A stretch of DNA of 64,000 nt. Source: Pseudoduganella danionis (GTDB taxonomy: Bacteria > Pseudomonadota > Gammaproteobacteria > Burkholderiales > Burkholderiaceae_D). Below are positions 18,386 through 27,898 of the stretch, one piece after another. Location of the stretch: positions 30,331-94,330 of the forward strand of contig NZ_WNKW01000009.1 in assembly GCF_009720775.1 (NCBI RefSeq), given 5' to 3'. A model generated the notes under the pieces. That model was not told the origin of the DNA. It did not search any database and saw only the letters and a list, made by a program, of their open reading frames with translations. Position numbers and translations under genes: made by a program. Within the stretch, counting starts at the first letter, position 1. Each line of letters starts with the position of its first letter.

Positions 18386-19525
18386 TTAAACACCACGCGC
18401 GCGGTCCGCATGGAATTGCAGCGTCCATGCGTGGAAACGGTCCTCGTCCAGCGCTTCGCGCATCTGGCGCATGATGTCGAGGTAGTAGTGCAGGTTGTGG
18501 ATGGTGTTCAGGCGCGCGCCGAGGATTTCCTGCGTGCGGTTCAGGTGGTGCAGATAGGCACGCGAGAAGTTACGGCAGGCGTAGCAGGTGCAGCTGGCGT
18601 CCAGCGGCTCCTTGTCATCCTTGTAACGCGCATTCTTGATTTTGATGTCGCCGAAGCGCGTGAAGATCCAGCCGTTACGGGCATTCCGGGTCGGCATTAC
18701 GCAGTCGAACATGTCGACGCCGTTCGACACGCCGGCCACCAGATCTTCCGGCGTACCCACGCCCATCAGGTAGTGCGGCTTGTTAGGCGGCAGTTTCGGG
18801 CCGACGTGGGCCAGTATGCGCATCATGTCTTCTTTCGGCTCGCCAACCGACAGGCCGCCTATGGCCAGACCGGGGAAGTCGATCTTTTCCAGACCTTCCA
18901 GCGATTCGTCGCGCAGCATTTCGAACATGCCGCCCTGCACGATGCCGAACAGCGCATTCGGGTTTTCGCCACGGTGGAATTCGTCGTGCGAGCGCTGGGC
19001 CCAGCGCAGCGACATGCGCATCGACTTGGCCGCTTCATCCAGCGTGGCCGGACGGTCGCCGATCTTGTATGGCGTGCATTCGTCGAACTGCATGACGATG
19101 TCGGAATTCAGCACGCGCTGGATTTGCATGGAAATCTCGGGCGAGAGGAATAGCTTGTCGCCATTGATAGGCGAATTGAAGTGCACGCCCTCTTCCGTAA
19201 TCTTGCGCATGGCGCCCAGCGAGAACACCTGAAAACCGCCCGAGTCGGTCAGGATAGGCTTGTCCCAGCCCATGAAGTCATGCAGGCCGCCGAATTTGGC
19301 CATCACATCGTTGCCGGGGCGCAGCCACAGGTGGAAGGTATTGCCGAGGATGATCTGGGCGTTGATTTCCTTCAGTTCCAGCGGCGACATGGCTTTTACC
19401 GAGCCATAGGTACCGACCGGCATGAAGATCGGCGTCTGTACTTCACCGTGATTGAGTTTCAGCGTGCCGCGGCGGGCTTTGGTCAGACCGCTACTATCGG
19501 TCTTGAGCAGTTTAAATTCCAGCAT
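18386..19525 (-). CDS. tgt: Queuine tRNA-ribosyltransferase (tRNA-guanine transglycosylase)
   Basis: The 379-residue TIM-barrel enzyme exchanges G34 for preQ1 in tRNAs with GUN anticodons. The catalytic aspartate loop LTDSGGFQVFSLG (about residue 90), GGLSVGEPKEDM, and the zinc-binding C-x-C-x-x-C with a downstream His (CTCYACRNFSRAYLHH) are all intact. It lies 3 bp after queA, which acts later in the same queuosine pathway. Confidence 0.97.
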   Translation of the reverse strand: MLEFKLLKTDSSGLTKARRGTLKLNHGEVQTPIFMPVGTYGSVKAMSPLELKEINAQIILGNTFHLWLRPGNDVMAKFGGLHDFMGWDKPILTDSGGFQVFSLGAMRKITEEGVHFNSPINGDKLFLSPEISMQIQRVLNSDIVMQFDECTPYKIGDRPATLDEAAKSMRMSLRWAQRSHDEFHRGENPNALFGIVQGGMFEMLRDESLEGLEKIDFPGLAIGGLSVGEPKEDMMRILAHVGPKLPPNKPHYLMGVGTPEDLVAGVSNGVDMFDCVMPTRNARNGWIFTRFGDIKIKNARYKDDKEPLDASCTCYACRNFSRAYLHHLNRTQEILGARLNTIHNLHYYLDIMRQMREALDEDRFHAWTLQFHADRARGV

Positions 19526-19527
19526 GG

Positions 19528-20562
19528 TTATCCTTTATTTGCACGCGCTTGGGTAGTCAGCAGCATGGCATCGCCATAGCTGAAGAAGCGGTATTCATTG
19601 GCGATCGCATGGGCGTAAGCCTTGCGTATCGGTTCAAAACCGGCGAAGGCCGACACCAGCATCAGCAGGGTCGATTTCGGCAGGTGGAAGTTGGTGATCA
19701 GGCGGGTGACGGTCTTGAATTCGTAGCCGGGCGTGATGAACAGGGCCGTATCGGCGCTGCCCGCTTCCAGCTGGCCGCTTTGCGAAGCCGATTCCAGCGC
19801 ACGCAGGCTGGTGGTGCCGACGGCCACCACATCGCGCCCTGCGGCACGGGCGGCGCGCACGGCGTCCACGGTTTCCTGCGGCATGGTGTACCACTCGGTA
19901 TGCATCTTGTGCTCGGACAGCACCTCATTGCGCACCGGCTGGAAGGTGCCGGCACCGACGTGCAAGGTGACGAAGGCAAAGTTCACGCCCTTGGCTTTCA
20001 GCGTCGCCAGCAGCTTTTCGTCAAAGTGCAGGCCGGCCGTCGGCGCGGCCACGGCACCGGGCACCTTGTTGAACACGGTCTGGTAGCGGTTTTCATCAAA
20101 GCTGTCGGCCGCGTGTTCGATGTAAGGCGGCAGCGGCAGACGGCCGTGCGCCTCGATCAGCTCGAACACATCGCCATCGAAATGCAGGGTGAAGAACTCG
20201 CCGGCGCGCTCGCCCACCGTCACCGTGAACGCGTCCGCCAGCCGGATTTTCACGCCGGGGCCGGGCGACTTCGACGCTTTCACCTGCGCCAGCACCGTGC
20301 GCGAATCCAGCACCCGCTCGACCAGCGCCTCGATCTTGCCGCCACTTTCCTTGACACCGTAGAAGCGCGCTTTCAGCACACGGGTATCATTCATCACCAG
20401 CAGATCACCGGCCTGCAGCAGATTGACGATATCGGCAAACTGGCGGTCGATGATCTGCTCGCCATCGAGATGCAGCAGGCGGGAAGCACTGCGATCAGGC
20501 AGCGGGAATTGCGCAATACGCTCTTGCGGCAAGTTAAAATCGAAATCGGAAAGCGTGTACAT
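19528..20562 (-). CDS. queA: S-adenosylmethionine:tRNA ribosyltransferase-isomerase
   Basis: A 344-residue QueA that converts preQ1 in tRNA to epoxyqueuosine. It starts MYTLSDFDFNLPQERIAQFPL; the frame extends 26 codons upstream but homologues begin here. Family motifs: LVMNDTRVLKARFYG, AAPTAGLHFDEKLL and FVTLHVGAGTFQPV. First gene of the queA-tgt-yajC-secDF cluster, divergent from recG. Confidence 0.97.
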   Translation of the reverse strand: MYTLSDFDFNLPQERIAQFPLPDRSASRLLHLDGEQIIDRQFADIVNLLQAGDLLVMNDTRVLKARFYGVKESGGKIEALVERVLDSRTVLAQVKASKSPGPGVKIRLADAFTVTVGERAGEFFTLHFDGDVFELIEAHGRLPLPPYIEHAADSFDENRYQTVFNKVPGAVAAPTAGLHFDEKLLATLKAKGVNFAFVTLHVGAGTFQPVRNEVLSEHKMHTEWYTMPQETVDAVRAARAAGRDVVAVGTTSLRALESASQSGQLEAGSADTALFITPGYEFKTVTRLITNFHLPKSTLLMLVSAFAGFEPIRKAYAHAIANEYRFFSYGDAMLLTTQARANKG

Positions 20563-20678
20563 ATACGAACTTCTGGAAACTGTTGACGAAAATACGGGTA
20601 GGCCCAAAACCGGTGCTAGCCTTACAATACTGGCGGCCAACCCTCTATTTTACGCTAGCGCCCGAAAATTGCTCGAAT

Positions 20679-22781
20679 ATGCCTGTTGCAAGCACTAAAT
20701 CTAGTCCCAGCGCTAGTCCCAGCGCCACCGCCAAAGGCGCGCGCAAAACTGTCAGCCCGCAGGCCAGACTGGCCAAGCTGGGCCTGCATACGGACATGGA
20801 TCTGGTGCTGCACCTGCCCATGCGCTACGAGGACGAAACGCAAGTCATCAGCATAGAAGAAGCCTGCCTGCATGGCGGCCAGACTTCGCAGGTAGAAGGC
20901 GTGGTGGTCAAGAACGAGATCGCCTTCAAGCCGCGCCGCCAGCTGCTCGTGCATATCGCCGACGAAACGGGCGATCTGCAACTGCGCTTCATGAACTTCT
21001 ACGGCAGTCAGGTAAAGCAGCTGGCCGAAGGCACGCGGGTACGTGCCCGTGGCGAACTCAAACACGGCTTCTTCGGCGCCGAGATGGTGCACCCGGCCTA
21101 CAAGGTCATCAACGAAGGCGCGCCGCTGCCTACTTCGCTCACCCCCGTGTATCCGGCTGGCGAAGGTCTGTCCCAGCCGATATTACGGCGCGCCATCGGC
21201 GACGCCATGAAGCGCATAGACTGGACCGATACCCTGCCCGCGCAGCTGCGCCAGCGCATGCAGCTCAGCGATTTCGAACCGGCCGTGAAGCTGCTGCACT
21301 ATCCGCCCCAGCAGGTGGACGAGCACGCGCTGGCCGACCGCTCCCACCCCGCATGGACGCGCATGAAGTTTGACGAGCTGCTGGCCCAGCAGCTCTCGCT
21401 CAAACGGGCCCAGCGTGCGCGTCGTGCCAAGGGTGCAGCAGCGCTGACGGTGACGGGCGATCTGTCAGCCCGCTTCGAGGCCTCGCTACCATTCAAACTG
21501 ACGCGCGCGCAGCAGCGCGTGCTGGGCGAAATCCGCAACGACTTGCGCCACCCCTACCCTATGCAGCGCCTGCTACAGGGCGATGTGGGCAGCGGCAAGA
21601 CGGTGGTGTCGGCACTGGCCGCAGCACAAGCCATCGATAGCGGTTTTCAGGCCGCGCTGATGGCGCCCACGGAGATACTGGCTGACCAGCACTTCCGCAA
21701 GATCGCTGCGTGGATGGAGCCGCTGGGCGTGAAAGTGGCATGGCTGACGGGCAGCCTGAAGAAAAAGGACAAGCTGGCCGCGTATGCCCTGATCGAATCG
21801 GGCGAGGCCCAGCTGGTAATCGGCACCCATGCGCTGATACAGGATGCCGTCAACTTCGCCAATCTGGGACTGGTGATCGTCGACGAGCAGCACCGCTTCG
21901 GCGTGGGCCAGCGCCTTACGCTACGCAACAAAGGGCAGGAAGGCGCCATACCGCACCAGCTGATGATGTCGGCCACGCCGATACCGCGCACGCTGGCCAT
22001 GACGTATTACGCCGATCTGGAAGTCTCGGTGATCGACGAGCTGCCGCCCGGCCGCAGCCCCATCGTCACCCGAGTGATCGACCAGAACCGCCGCGACGAG
22101 GTGATAGAACGGGTACACGCGGCCGCACTGGAAGGCCGGCAGATCTACTGGGTCTGCCCGCTGATCGAAGAATCGGAAGCGCTGCAGCTGCAGACCGCTA
22201 CCGACACCCACGCCCTGCTGGCCGAAGCCCTGCCCGATCTGAACGTGGGGCTGGTGCATGGCCGCATGAAACCACTAGAGAAGCAGCAGGTGATGGATGC
22301 CTTCAGCGCCAACCAGATGCAGGTGCTTGTGGCCACCACCGTGATCGAGGTCGGCGTGGACGTGCCGAATGCTTCGCTGATGGTGATCGAGCATGCCGAA
22401 CGTTTCGGCCTGTCGCAGCTGCACCAGTTGCGCGGACGGGTGGGACGGGGTTCGGCAGCCAGTGTCTGCCTGCTGCTGTATCAGAGCCCGCTCGGTGGCG
22501 TAGCCAGGCAGCGCCTGATGACGATGCGCGAAACCACCGACGGTTTCGAAATTGCGCGGCGCGATCTGGAAATCCGCGGCCCCGGCGAATTCCTCGGTGC
22601 GCGCCAGTCCGGACAGGCCATGCTGCGCTTTGCAGATCTGGAAACGGATGGCTGGCTGGTGGATCAGGCGCGCGACGTGGCGCACGATCTGCTCCACGCC
22701 AACACGCCCGAAAAAGCCGCCACGGTGGAAGCCCATCTGGCCCGCTGGCTAGGCGGGCGCGAAGAGTTCCTGAAGGTATAA
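20679..22781 (+). CDS. recG: ATP-dependent DNA helicase RecG
   Basis: The 700-residue helicase reverses stalled forks and processes recombination intermediates. An OB-fold wedge domain (about residues 50-180) precedes two RecA-like domains. Walker A GDVGSGKT is near residue 302, the DEQH box near 400, SATPIPRTLA near 428, and the RecG-specific QxxGRVGRG region near 580. I start at MPVASTKSS (20679), 32 codons inside the longest frame, because the extra stretch lies in the queA promoter zone. Confidence 0.96.
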   Translation: MPVASTKSSPSASPSATAKGARKTVSPQARLAKLGLHTDMDLVLHLPMRYEDETQVISIEEACLHGGQTSQVEGVVVKNEIAFKPRRQLLVHIADETGDLQLRFMNFYGSQVKQLAEGTRVRARGELKHGFFGAEMVHPAYKVINEGAPLPTSLTPVYPAGEGLSQPILRRAIGDAMKRIDWTDTLPAQLRQRMQLSDFEPAVKLLHYPPQQVDEHALADRSHPAWTRMKFDELLAQQLSLKRAQRARRAKGAAALTVTGDLSARFEASLPFKLTRAQQRVLGEIRNDLRHPYPMQRLLQGDVGSGKTVVSALAAAQAIDSGFQAALMAPTEILADQHFRKIAAWMEPLGVKVAWLTGSLKKKDKLAAYALIESGEAQLVIGTHALIQDAVNFANLGLVIVDEQHRFGVGQRLTLRNKGQEGAIPHQLMMSATPIPRTLAMTYYADLEVSVIDELPPGRSPIVTRVIDQNRRDEVIERVHAAALEGRQIYWVCPLIEESEALQLQTATDTHALLAEALPDLNVGLVHGRMKPLEKQQVMDAFSANQMQVLVATTVIEVGVDVPNASLMVIEHAERFGLSQLHQLRGRVGRGSAASVCLLLYQSPLGGVARQRLMTMRETTDGFEIARRDLEIRGPGEFLGARQSGQAMLRFADLETDGWLVDQARDVAHDLLHANTPEKAATVEAHLARWLGGREEFLKV

Positions 22782-22784
22782 GGC

Positions 22785-23243
22785 TTACTTGTAGATGCCG
22801 CAGCCGATGATCAGATCATCGTGCTTCTCGACATAGGTGGACTTGGCTTCCACCGTCGAAGTGACAGGATTAGGCCACTGATAATGTATCCAGCCACTGC
22901 CCTTGGTCTTGGCCACCTCGACAAACTCCTTGATGATCAGGGTGCCGTTGGCATCGCGTAGCTGCATCAGGTCTTTGCCTATCAGCTTGGGATTGGCACC
23001 GTGGGCCAGATTAAAACCCTTCATGTCGTACACGATGATGTACAGATCACGGTCGCGGAACTGCCCCTTGGGGTCATTAAACGCTGCAAACGCTTTATCG
23101 CGTCCATTCGCTTTCAGGTAGTCGGCAGCTTTGCGGACCATCGCCACCGCTTCATCGGCCGTACCCCGCTCTGCCGCCATGGCACTGCCGTGCAGGCCCA
23201 GCGCCAACAACACCAATGCCATTAGCTTGAATAACTTTGCCAT
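22785..23243 (-). CDS. Exported single-Cache-domain protein
   Basis: The 152-residue protein starts at 23243 behind a perfect GGAGGAG. A signal peptide (MAKLFKLMALVLLALGLHGSAMAAE) leads into a small Cache-type sensor domain with DLYIIVYDMKGFNLAHGANPKLIGKDL and a C-terminal GWIHYQWPNPV. Free-standing Cache proteins bind small carboxylates or amines in the periplasm; the ligand here is unknown. It is convergent with recG (3 bp apart). Confidence 0.85.
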   Translation of the reverse strand: MAKLFKLMALVLLALGLHGSAMAAERGTADEAVAMVRKAADYLKANGRDKAFAAFNDPKGQFRDRDLYIIVYDMKGFNLAHGANPKLIGKDLMQLRDANGTLIIKEFVEVAKTKGSGWIHYQWPNPVTSTVEAKSTYVEKHDDLIIGCGIYK

Positions 23244-23364
23244 GATGTCTCCTCCGTTTTTGTGACGTACACGCGCCACCACGTCACGTTTGTGGGAACA
23301 CCAGACTAGCACTTATCGGCCGCCCGCACACAACAATGTGGCGAAAATGCCAATGTGGTGTTTT

Positions 23365-23487
23365 TTAGAAACACATATAGAAACGGTTGGCCAGATCAAG
23401 CAGGAAAGATGGCTGTAGATAAGCCATGAACACCAGCGCCAGCACGGCCACGCCGGCTGCGCGCAGCAGCCAGAGGCGCAGCATCAT
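23365..23487 (-). CDS. Putative 40-residue membrane peptide
   Basis: The frame begins with ATG at 23487, overlapping the stop of the MFS transporter (ATGA), and encodes 40 residues: Leu/Arg-rich start, one hydrophobic helix (GVAVLALVFMAYL) and a C-terminus ending NRFYMCF. Overlap with the upstream stop suggests translational coupling. No family assignment is possible by eye, and a spurious frame cannot be excluded. Confidence 0.45.
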   Translation of the reverse strand: MMLRLWLLRAAGVAVLALVFMAYLQPSFLLDLANRFYMCF

Positions 23488-24701
23488 GCCGCCTTCAGCG
23501 CGTCGCGCTGTAGCGTACGTTCATTGATAGGCAGGTTGATCAAGCCGGCCATCACTCCGAGTGCTATCGCGATGCCCCAGACGATGTCGTAGCTGCCCTG
23601 ACGAGCAAACAGATAGCCGCCGAGCCAGACGCCGAGGAAGCTGCCCACCTGATGGGAAAAGAACACCACGCCAGCCAGCATGGACATGTGCTTGACGCCA
23701 AAGATGCCGGCGATGATGCCGTTCGTCAGCGGCACGGTGGACAGCCAGATCAGCCCCATGGCGGCCGAGAAGATGTAGACCGAGTAAGGCGTCAGTGGCG
23801 CCAGCAGGAACAGGCTGATGACCACGGAGCGGGTCAGATAGATGGACGACAGCAGGTAGCGCTTGGGCAGGCGGCCACCAAGCTTACCTGCATAGTAGGA
23901 GCCGATGATGTTGGTCAGCCCGATCAGCGCCAGCGCCATCACGGCCACGCCAGGGTCCATGATGCCTTTGTCTTTCAGATAGGCTGGCAGGTGGGCACCG
24001 ATGAACACCACCTGAAAACCGCAGACGAAATAGCCCGTCATCAGGAACAGGAAGGAGCGATTGCCGAAGGCTTCACCGAGCGCTTCGCGCACGCTCTGCT
24101 GTGGGCCGTGGTGCTGCGCCACACCGGGTTCGCGCAGGAAGAACGCCATAGGTACCATGGCCAGCACCACCAGCCCGGCCAGCAGGAAGAAGGCATGCTG
24201 CCAGCCAGCGGCGGAAATCAGTTGCTGCTCGACGGGCATCATCATGAACTGGCCGAACGAACTGGCCGCACCGGAGATGCCGAAGGCCCAAGAACGTTTT
24301 TCGACAGGCGCAACGCGGCCGATGATGCCGCTGACAGCACCGAAGGCCGTGCAGGCCAGACCGAAGCCGATCAGCACACCGGAACCGGCCACGAACAGCG
24401 TGGCATCCTGCACCAGCGCCATCCACAGCAAGCCTGCCATATAGCTGATAGCGCCCGTGATCACCACGCGCATGGTGCCGAAACGGTCCGCTGCCATACC
24501 GGCGAACGGGCCGAACACGCCCCACATCAGATTCTGCAGTGCCAGCGCCAGCGAATAGGTCTCGCGCGTCCAGCCATTGGCCTGCGAAATCGGCTGCATC
24601 CAGAAGCCCAGACCGTGACGCACACCCATGGCCAGCGTCAGCACCACGCCAGTTGCGATTAACACAGTTTTCAGGGAAGGAGCGCGGTGATCGAGCGGCA
24701 T
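23484..24701 (-). CDS. Major facilitator superfamily transporter
   Basis: This 405-residue protein has about twelve membrane helices. The loop 2-3 signature appears as GMAADRFGTMRV and helix 4-5 contains GVLIGFGLACTAFGAVSGIIGR. It resembles the oxalate/formate and monocarboxylate-type MFS carriers (TLAMGVRHGLGFWMQPISQANGWTRE at the start), but the substrate cannot be told. GGAAAG precedes the ATG. A nested palindromic repeat lies just upstream. Confidence 0.88.
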   Translation of the reverse strand: MPLDHRAPSLKTVLIATGVVLTLAMGVRHGLGFWMQPISQANGWTRETYSLALALQNLMWGVFGPFAGMAADRFGTMRVVITGAISYMAGLLWMALVQDATLFVAGSGVLIGFGLACTAFGAVSGIIGRVAPVEKRSWAFGISGAASSFGQFMMMPVEQQLISAAGWQHAFFLLAGLVVLAMVPMAFFLREPGVAQHHGPQQSVREALGEAFGNRSFLFLMTGYFVCGFQVVFIGAHLPAYLKDKGIMDPGVAVMALALIGLTNIIGSYYAGKLGGRLPKRYLLSSIYLTRSVVISLFLLAPLTPYSVYIFSAAMGLIWLSTVPLTNGIIAGIFGVKHMSMLAGVVFFSHQVGSFLGVWLGGYLFARQGSYDIVWGIAIALGVMAGLINLPINERTLQRDALKAA

Positions 24702-24729
24702 ATTAACTTTCCAGCAAGTTTAATGGCGT

Positions 24730-24845
24730 GGGGTCAGGTCGGGCAAAGTGTCGGTGTCAGGTCGGGCATTGGTGCGTTTCTTGAGAATTCTCAAATATCG
24801 ACACATTGCCCGACCTGACACCTGCACTTTGCCCGACCTGACCCC
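24730..24845. repeat. Nested REP-like palindromes, GTCAGGTCGGGCA core
   Basis: Three palindromes are nested. The outer arms, 24730-24750 and 24825-24845, are perfect over 21 bp. The inner arms, 24754-24768 and 24807-24821, are perfect over 15 bp. A central 14-bp palindrome TTGAGAATTCTCAA lies at 24781-24794. All four arm copies contain GTCAGGTCGGGCA, as at 14811-14884. It lies between two minus-strand genes and could form a large cruciform. Confidence 0.8.
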
Positions 24846-24861
24846 GGTTGGTAGATTCTAC

Positions 24862-25878
24862 CTAGTTTGCGGAATCGGCGCTGTAGACCAGCCCGATCTG
24901 GCGCCGGATCTCGTCCAGCGTGCCCATGATGGCCAGTGTTTCGTCGTGCGACATGACGGGACTTTCGATCAGGCCTGCGCGCAGGCATCGCCCCACTTCC
25001 TGCGCTTCGTGGGTATAGCCATTGCCCGTAATCGGCAATTGCACGGTGCGCTCGCTGCGGCTGCTACCATCGACCAGCACCACGCTCAGCGTGCTGGTGT
25101 TGTGGAAGCGGTCATGCAGACGCAGATAACCCTTGGTGCCGGAGATAATCAGCTCGGTGGGGCTGCGCGAACGCAGGCTGCAGGAACAGGCCGAGACGCC
25201 GCCCTGCTGGTGTTTGAGCGTGAACACGGTCTGCATATCCACGCCGCTCTCCGTCATTTCCGCCTGTGCCTGCACGGCCGTGACAGGGCCGAGGAAAAAG
25301 GCCGCCATCGACAGCGGATAGATGCCCAGATCGAGCAGCGCGCCACCGCCCAGTGCAGGATTGAACACGCGATGCTCGGGGCCGAAATTGGCGGTGAAAC
25401 CGAAATCGGCACTGACATTGGCCGGCACGCCGATTTCGCCGCTGTCGATAATCCGTTTTGCTTCCACCATGGCGGGAATGAAGCGCGTCCACATGGCTTC
25501 CATCACGAACAGCTTTTTGCTGCGCGCCAGTGCGATGACTTCCTCGGCCTGACGGCGGTTCATGGTGAAGGATTTTTCCACCAGCACGGCCTTGCCGCCG
25601 TTCAGGCATATCAGGGCATTCTCGTGGTGCATGGGATGCGGTGTGGCGATATAGATCACGTCGACTTCGGGATCGTCGGCCAGCGCCTGATAGCTGCCGT
25701 GAGCACGCTCGGCGCCGAACTCCTGCGCGAACGGCGCGGCGCTCTCCATGCTGCGCGAAGCCACTGCCACCAGTTTCGCGTCCGGCGTGATCTGCAGCGC
25801 GGCAGCAAAGGCCTTGGCGATCTTGCCGGTGCCGAGTATGCCCCAGCGGATCAGAGTAGAGGTGGCGGCTTGCGTCAT
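24862..25878 (-). CDS. Gfo/Idh/MocA-family NAD(P)-dependent oxidoreductase
   Basis: A 338-residue protein with an N-terminal Rossmann domain (RWGILGTGKIAKAFAAALQ) and the family EKSFTMNRRQAEEV motif (usual EKP, here EKS) near residue 100. The C-terminal alpha/beta domain carries the substrate site. It resembles dehydrogenases acting on sugars or trans-dihydrodiols. Substrate and pathway unknown; neighbours give no clue. Confidence 0.87.
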   Translation of the reverse strand: MTQAATSTLIRWGILGTGKIAKAFAAALQITPDAKLVAVASRSMESAAPFAQEFGAERAHGSYQALADDPEVDVIYIATPHPMHHENALICLNGGKAVLVEKSFTMNRRQAEEVIALARSKKLFVMEAMWTRFIPAMVEAKRIIDSGEIGVPANVSADFGFTANFGPEHRVFNPALGGGALLDLGIYPLSMAAFFLGPVTAVQAQAEMTESGVDMQTVFTLKHQQGGVSACSCSLRSRSPTELIISGTKGYLRLHDRFHNTSTLSVVLVDGSSRSERTVQLPITGNGYTHEAQEVGRCLRAGLIESPVMSHDETLAIMGTLDEIRRQIGLVYSADSAN

Positions 25879-25923
25879 GCTGTGCTCTTTCTGCCGCCGC
25901 AGCGGCGCTATCGTCGATGAAAA

Positions 25924-26715
25924 TTACTCAGGCTGGCGTTTGGGGCGGAACACGCTGGTATCACCATAGAACTCGGCATCCTGTTGCGGCCACCAGCCCG
26001 GCACACCAAGTGCCTGCATGGGCATGAAGTCCGCCGTGCTCAGGCCATGCTCGGCCAGTCCCTGCGTCACCTTGGCATCGATCCAGTGGCGCCGCCCGGT
26101 ATGGTCCAGCGTGAAGAATTCATCGTCGGCCCACACCACGCGGGTATGTGCCGTGATGGCTTTGCGCGGAGCCACCAGCTTTTCCATCAGCGCGTGGCCG
26201 AACAACCAGACTTGCGCATCGGGACCGAAATGCGCGCGCATATCGACGAAAGCCGTCTGCCACTGATGCTCGCGCAAGGCCGTCACCAGCGCATGGCCGT
26301 CGGCGTTATCGCGTACCACTAGCAAAGCGGCATTCTCGTCAAAAATGGTGGCGCCATCGCGTGCAGGACCGCGCGACTTGCCCACGCCATCACGGGCAAT
26401 CTGGGCTGCCTGCAAGGCATTCAGCTGTACCTTGATGCGCGGGAAAGTCAGCCACACCAGACCGTTGAAGAAGTCGTGCAAATTCTCGCGCGTGGGCACG
26501 CCACCGGTGGCGCCGATAAACGCTTCGTAGGCAGTGCCTTCGGGCAGCGCCGCCTGCGGTACGAAGTGGGTCGGCAGACCCTGATGGTTACGCAGCCCCA
26601 GCGCTGCAGCCTGCTGGTTCAGCGTCTCCATAAAATGCACATCGGCCGACAGGAAGCCAGCCGCCGTGCGGATCGAGTCATACCACGGACGCGACCAGTC
26701 GATTGCCGACTGCAC
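25924..26715 (-). CDS. DUF3025-domain protein
   Basis: The 263-residue soluble protein matches DUF3025 by its opening IDWSRPWYDSIR and by the central NLHDFFNGLVWLTFPRIKVQLNALQ. This family is widespread in Beta- and Gammaproteobacteria and has no known function. It starts 3 bp after pyrC ends, so the two are co-transcribed. Confidence 0.85.
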   Translation of the reverse strand: MQSAIDWSRPWYDSIRTAAGFLSADVHFMETLNQQAAALGLRNHQGLPTHFVPQAALPEGTAYEAFIGATGGVPTRENLHDFFNGLVWLTFPRIKVQLNALQAAQIARDGVGKSRGPARDGATIFDENAALLVVRDNADGHALVTALREHQWQTAFVDMRAHFGPDAQVWLFGHALMEKLVAPRKAITAHTRVVWADDEFFTLDHTGRRHWIDAKVTQGLAEHGLSTADFMPMQALGVPGWWPQQDAEFYGDTSVFRPKRQPE

Positions 26716-26718
26716 GCT

Positions 26719-27771
26719 TTAAACCATTTTCCAGTTGATGGTTTCGCCGGCGTTGAGCGGCACCACTTGCTGGTCAGCCAGCGGCAGGGTTTGCGGCAGC
26801 GTCCACTGTTCGCGCTTGAGCGTGATGGTGCCGGTATTGCGCGGCAGACCGTAGAAGGCCGGGCCATTGAAGCTGGCGAAAGCTTCCAGCTTGTCCAGCG
26901 CGCCGGCGCGCTCGAAGGCTTCCGCATACAGTTCCATTGCATGCAGCGCGGTGTAGCAACCGGCGCAGCCGCAGGCAGCTTCCTTGGCGCCTTGTGCATG
27001 CGGTGCCGAGTCGGTGCCGAGGAAGAAGCGCTCGTCGCCGCTGGTCGCCGCCGTCACCAGCGCCAGACGGTGCTCTTCGCGTTTCAGCACGGGCAGGCAG
27101 TAGTAGTGCGGGCGAATGCCGCCTTTGAAGATATCGTTGCGGTTGTACAGCAGGTGGTGCGCGGTAATCGTCGCCGCAATCGGACCTTCCGCTTCGGCCA
27201 CGTATTGGGCTGCGTGCTTGGTGGTGATGTGCTCGAACACGATGTTCAGCGCTGGAAAATCACGGCGCAGCGGACGCATCACGCGTTCGATGAACACAGC
27301 TTCGCGGTCAAACAGATCGATCTCGGGATCGGTCACTTCGCCATGCACGAGGAAAGGCATGCCCACTTCCTGCATCACTTCCAGCGTCTTGTAGCAATTG
27401 GACAGATCGGTCACGCCTGCATCCGAATTGGTAGTGGCGCCGGCCGGATACAGCTTCACGGCGTGCACGATGCCGCTATCCTGCGCGCGGCGGATTTCGT
27501 CCGGTGCCGTGTTATTGGTCAGGTACAGCGTCATCAGCGGATCGAACGACATCCCTTCCGGCAGCGCAGCCAGAATCCGGCTACGGTAAGCCTCGGCGGC
27601 TGCCGTGGTGGTGACCGGAGGTTTCAAATTTGGCATCACAATCGCGCGGCCAAACTGGCGCGCACTGTGCGGCAGCACACTGGCCAGCGTTGCGCCGTCG
27701 CGCAGATGCAAGTGCCAGTCGTCTGGACGGGTGATGGTGATGCTGTCTTGGGTAGTTTCGAGGTCGGACAT
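26719..27771 (-). CDS. pyrC: Dihydroorotase (class II, homodimeric)
   Basis: The 350-residue zinc enzyme cyclises carbamoyl-aspartate to dihydroorotate in pyrimidine synthesis. HLHLRDG supplies the first metal ligands, MPNLKPPVTT follows, and FLGTDSAPH carries the catalytic Asp region near residue 250. Length and motifs match E. coli PyrC. Confidence 0.96.
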   Translation of the reverse strand: MSDLETTQDSITITRPDDWHLHLRDGATLASVLPHSARQFGRAIVMPNLKPPVTTTAAAEAYRSRILAALPEGMSFDPLMTLYLTNNTAPDEIRRAQDSGIVHAVKLYPAGATTNSDAGVTDLSNCYKTLEVMQEVGMPFLVHGEVTDPEIDLFDREAVFIERVMRPLRRDFPALNIVFEHITTKHAAQYVAEAEGPIAATITAHHLLYNRNDIFKGGIRPHYYCLPVLKREEHRLALVTAATSGDERFFLGTDSAPHAQGAKEAACGCAGCYTALHAMELYAEAFERAGALDKLEAFASFNGPAFYGLPRNTGTITLKREQWTLPQTLPLADQQVVPLNAGETINWKMV

Positions 27772-27898
27772 GGCGGCGCTTTCTGACGATCAAAGTTCGA
27801 ATAGGCAGTATTTTACCCGCTGACACACTGATCCCGGATCAATCAAGCCCTGCGCCCCTAATCGGAGTACGATTATTTTTCCGATTCGGGAGGTAAAA

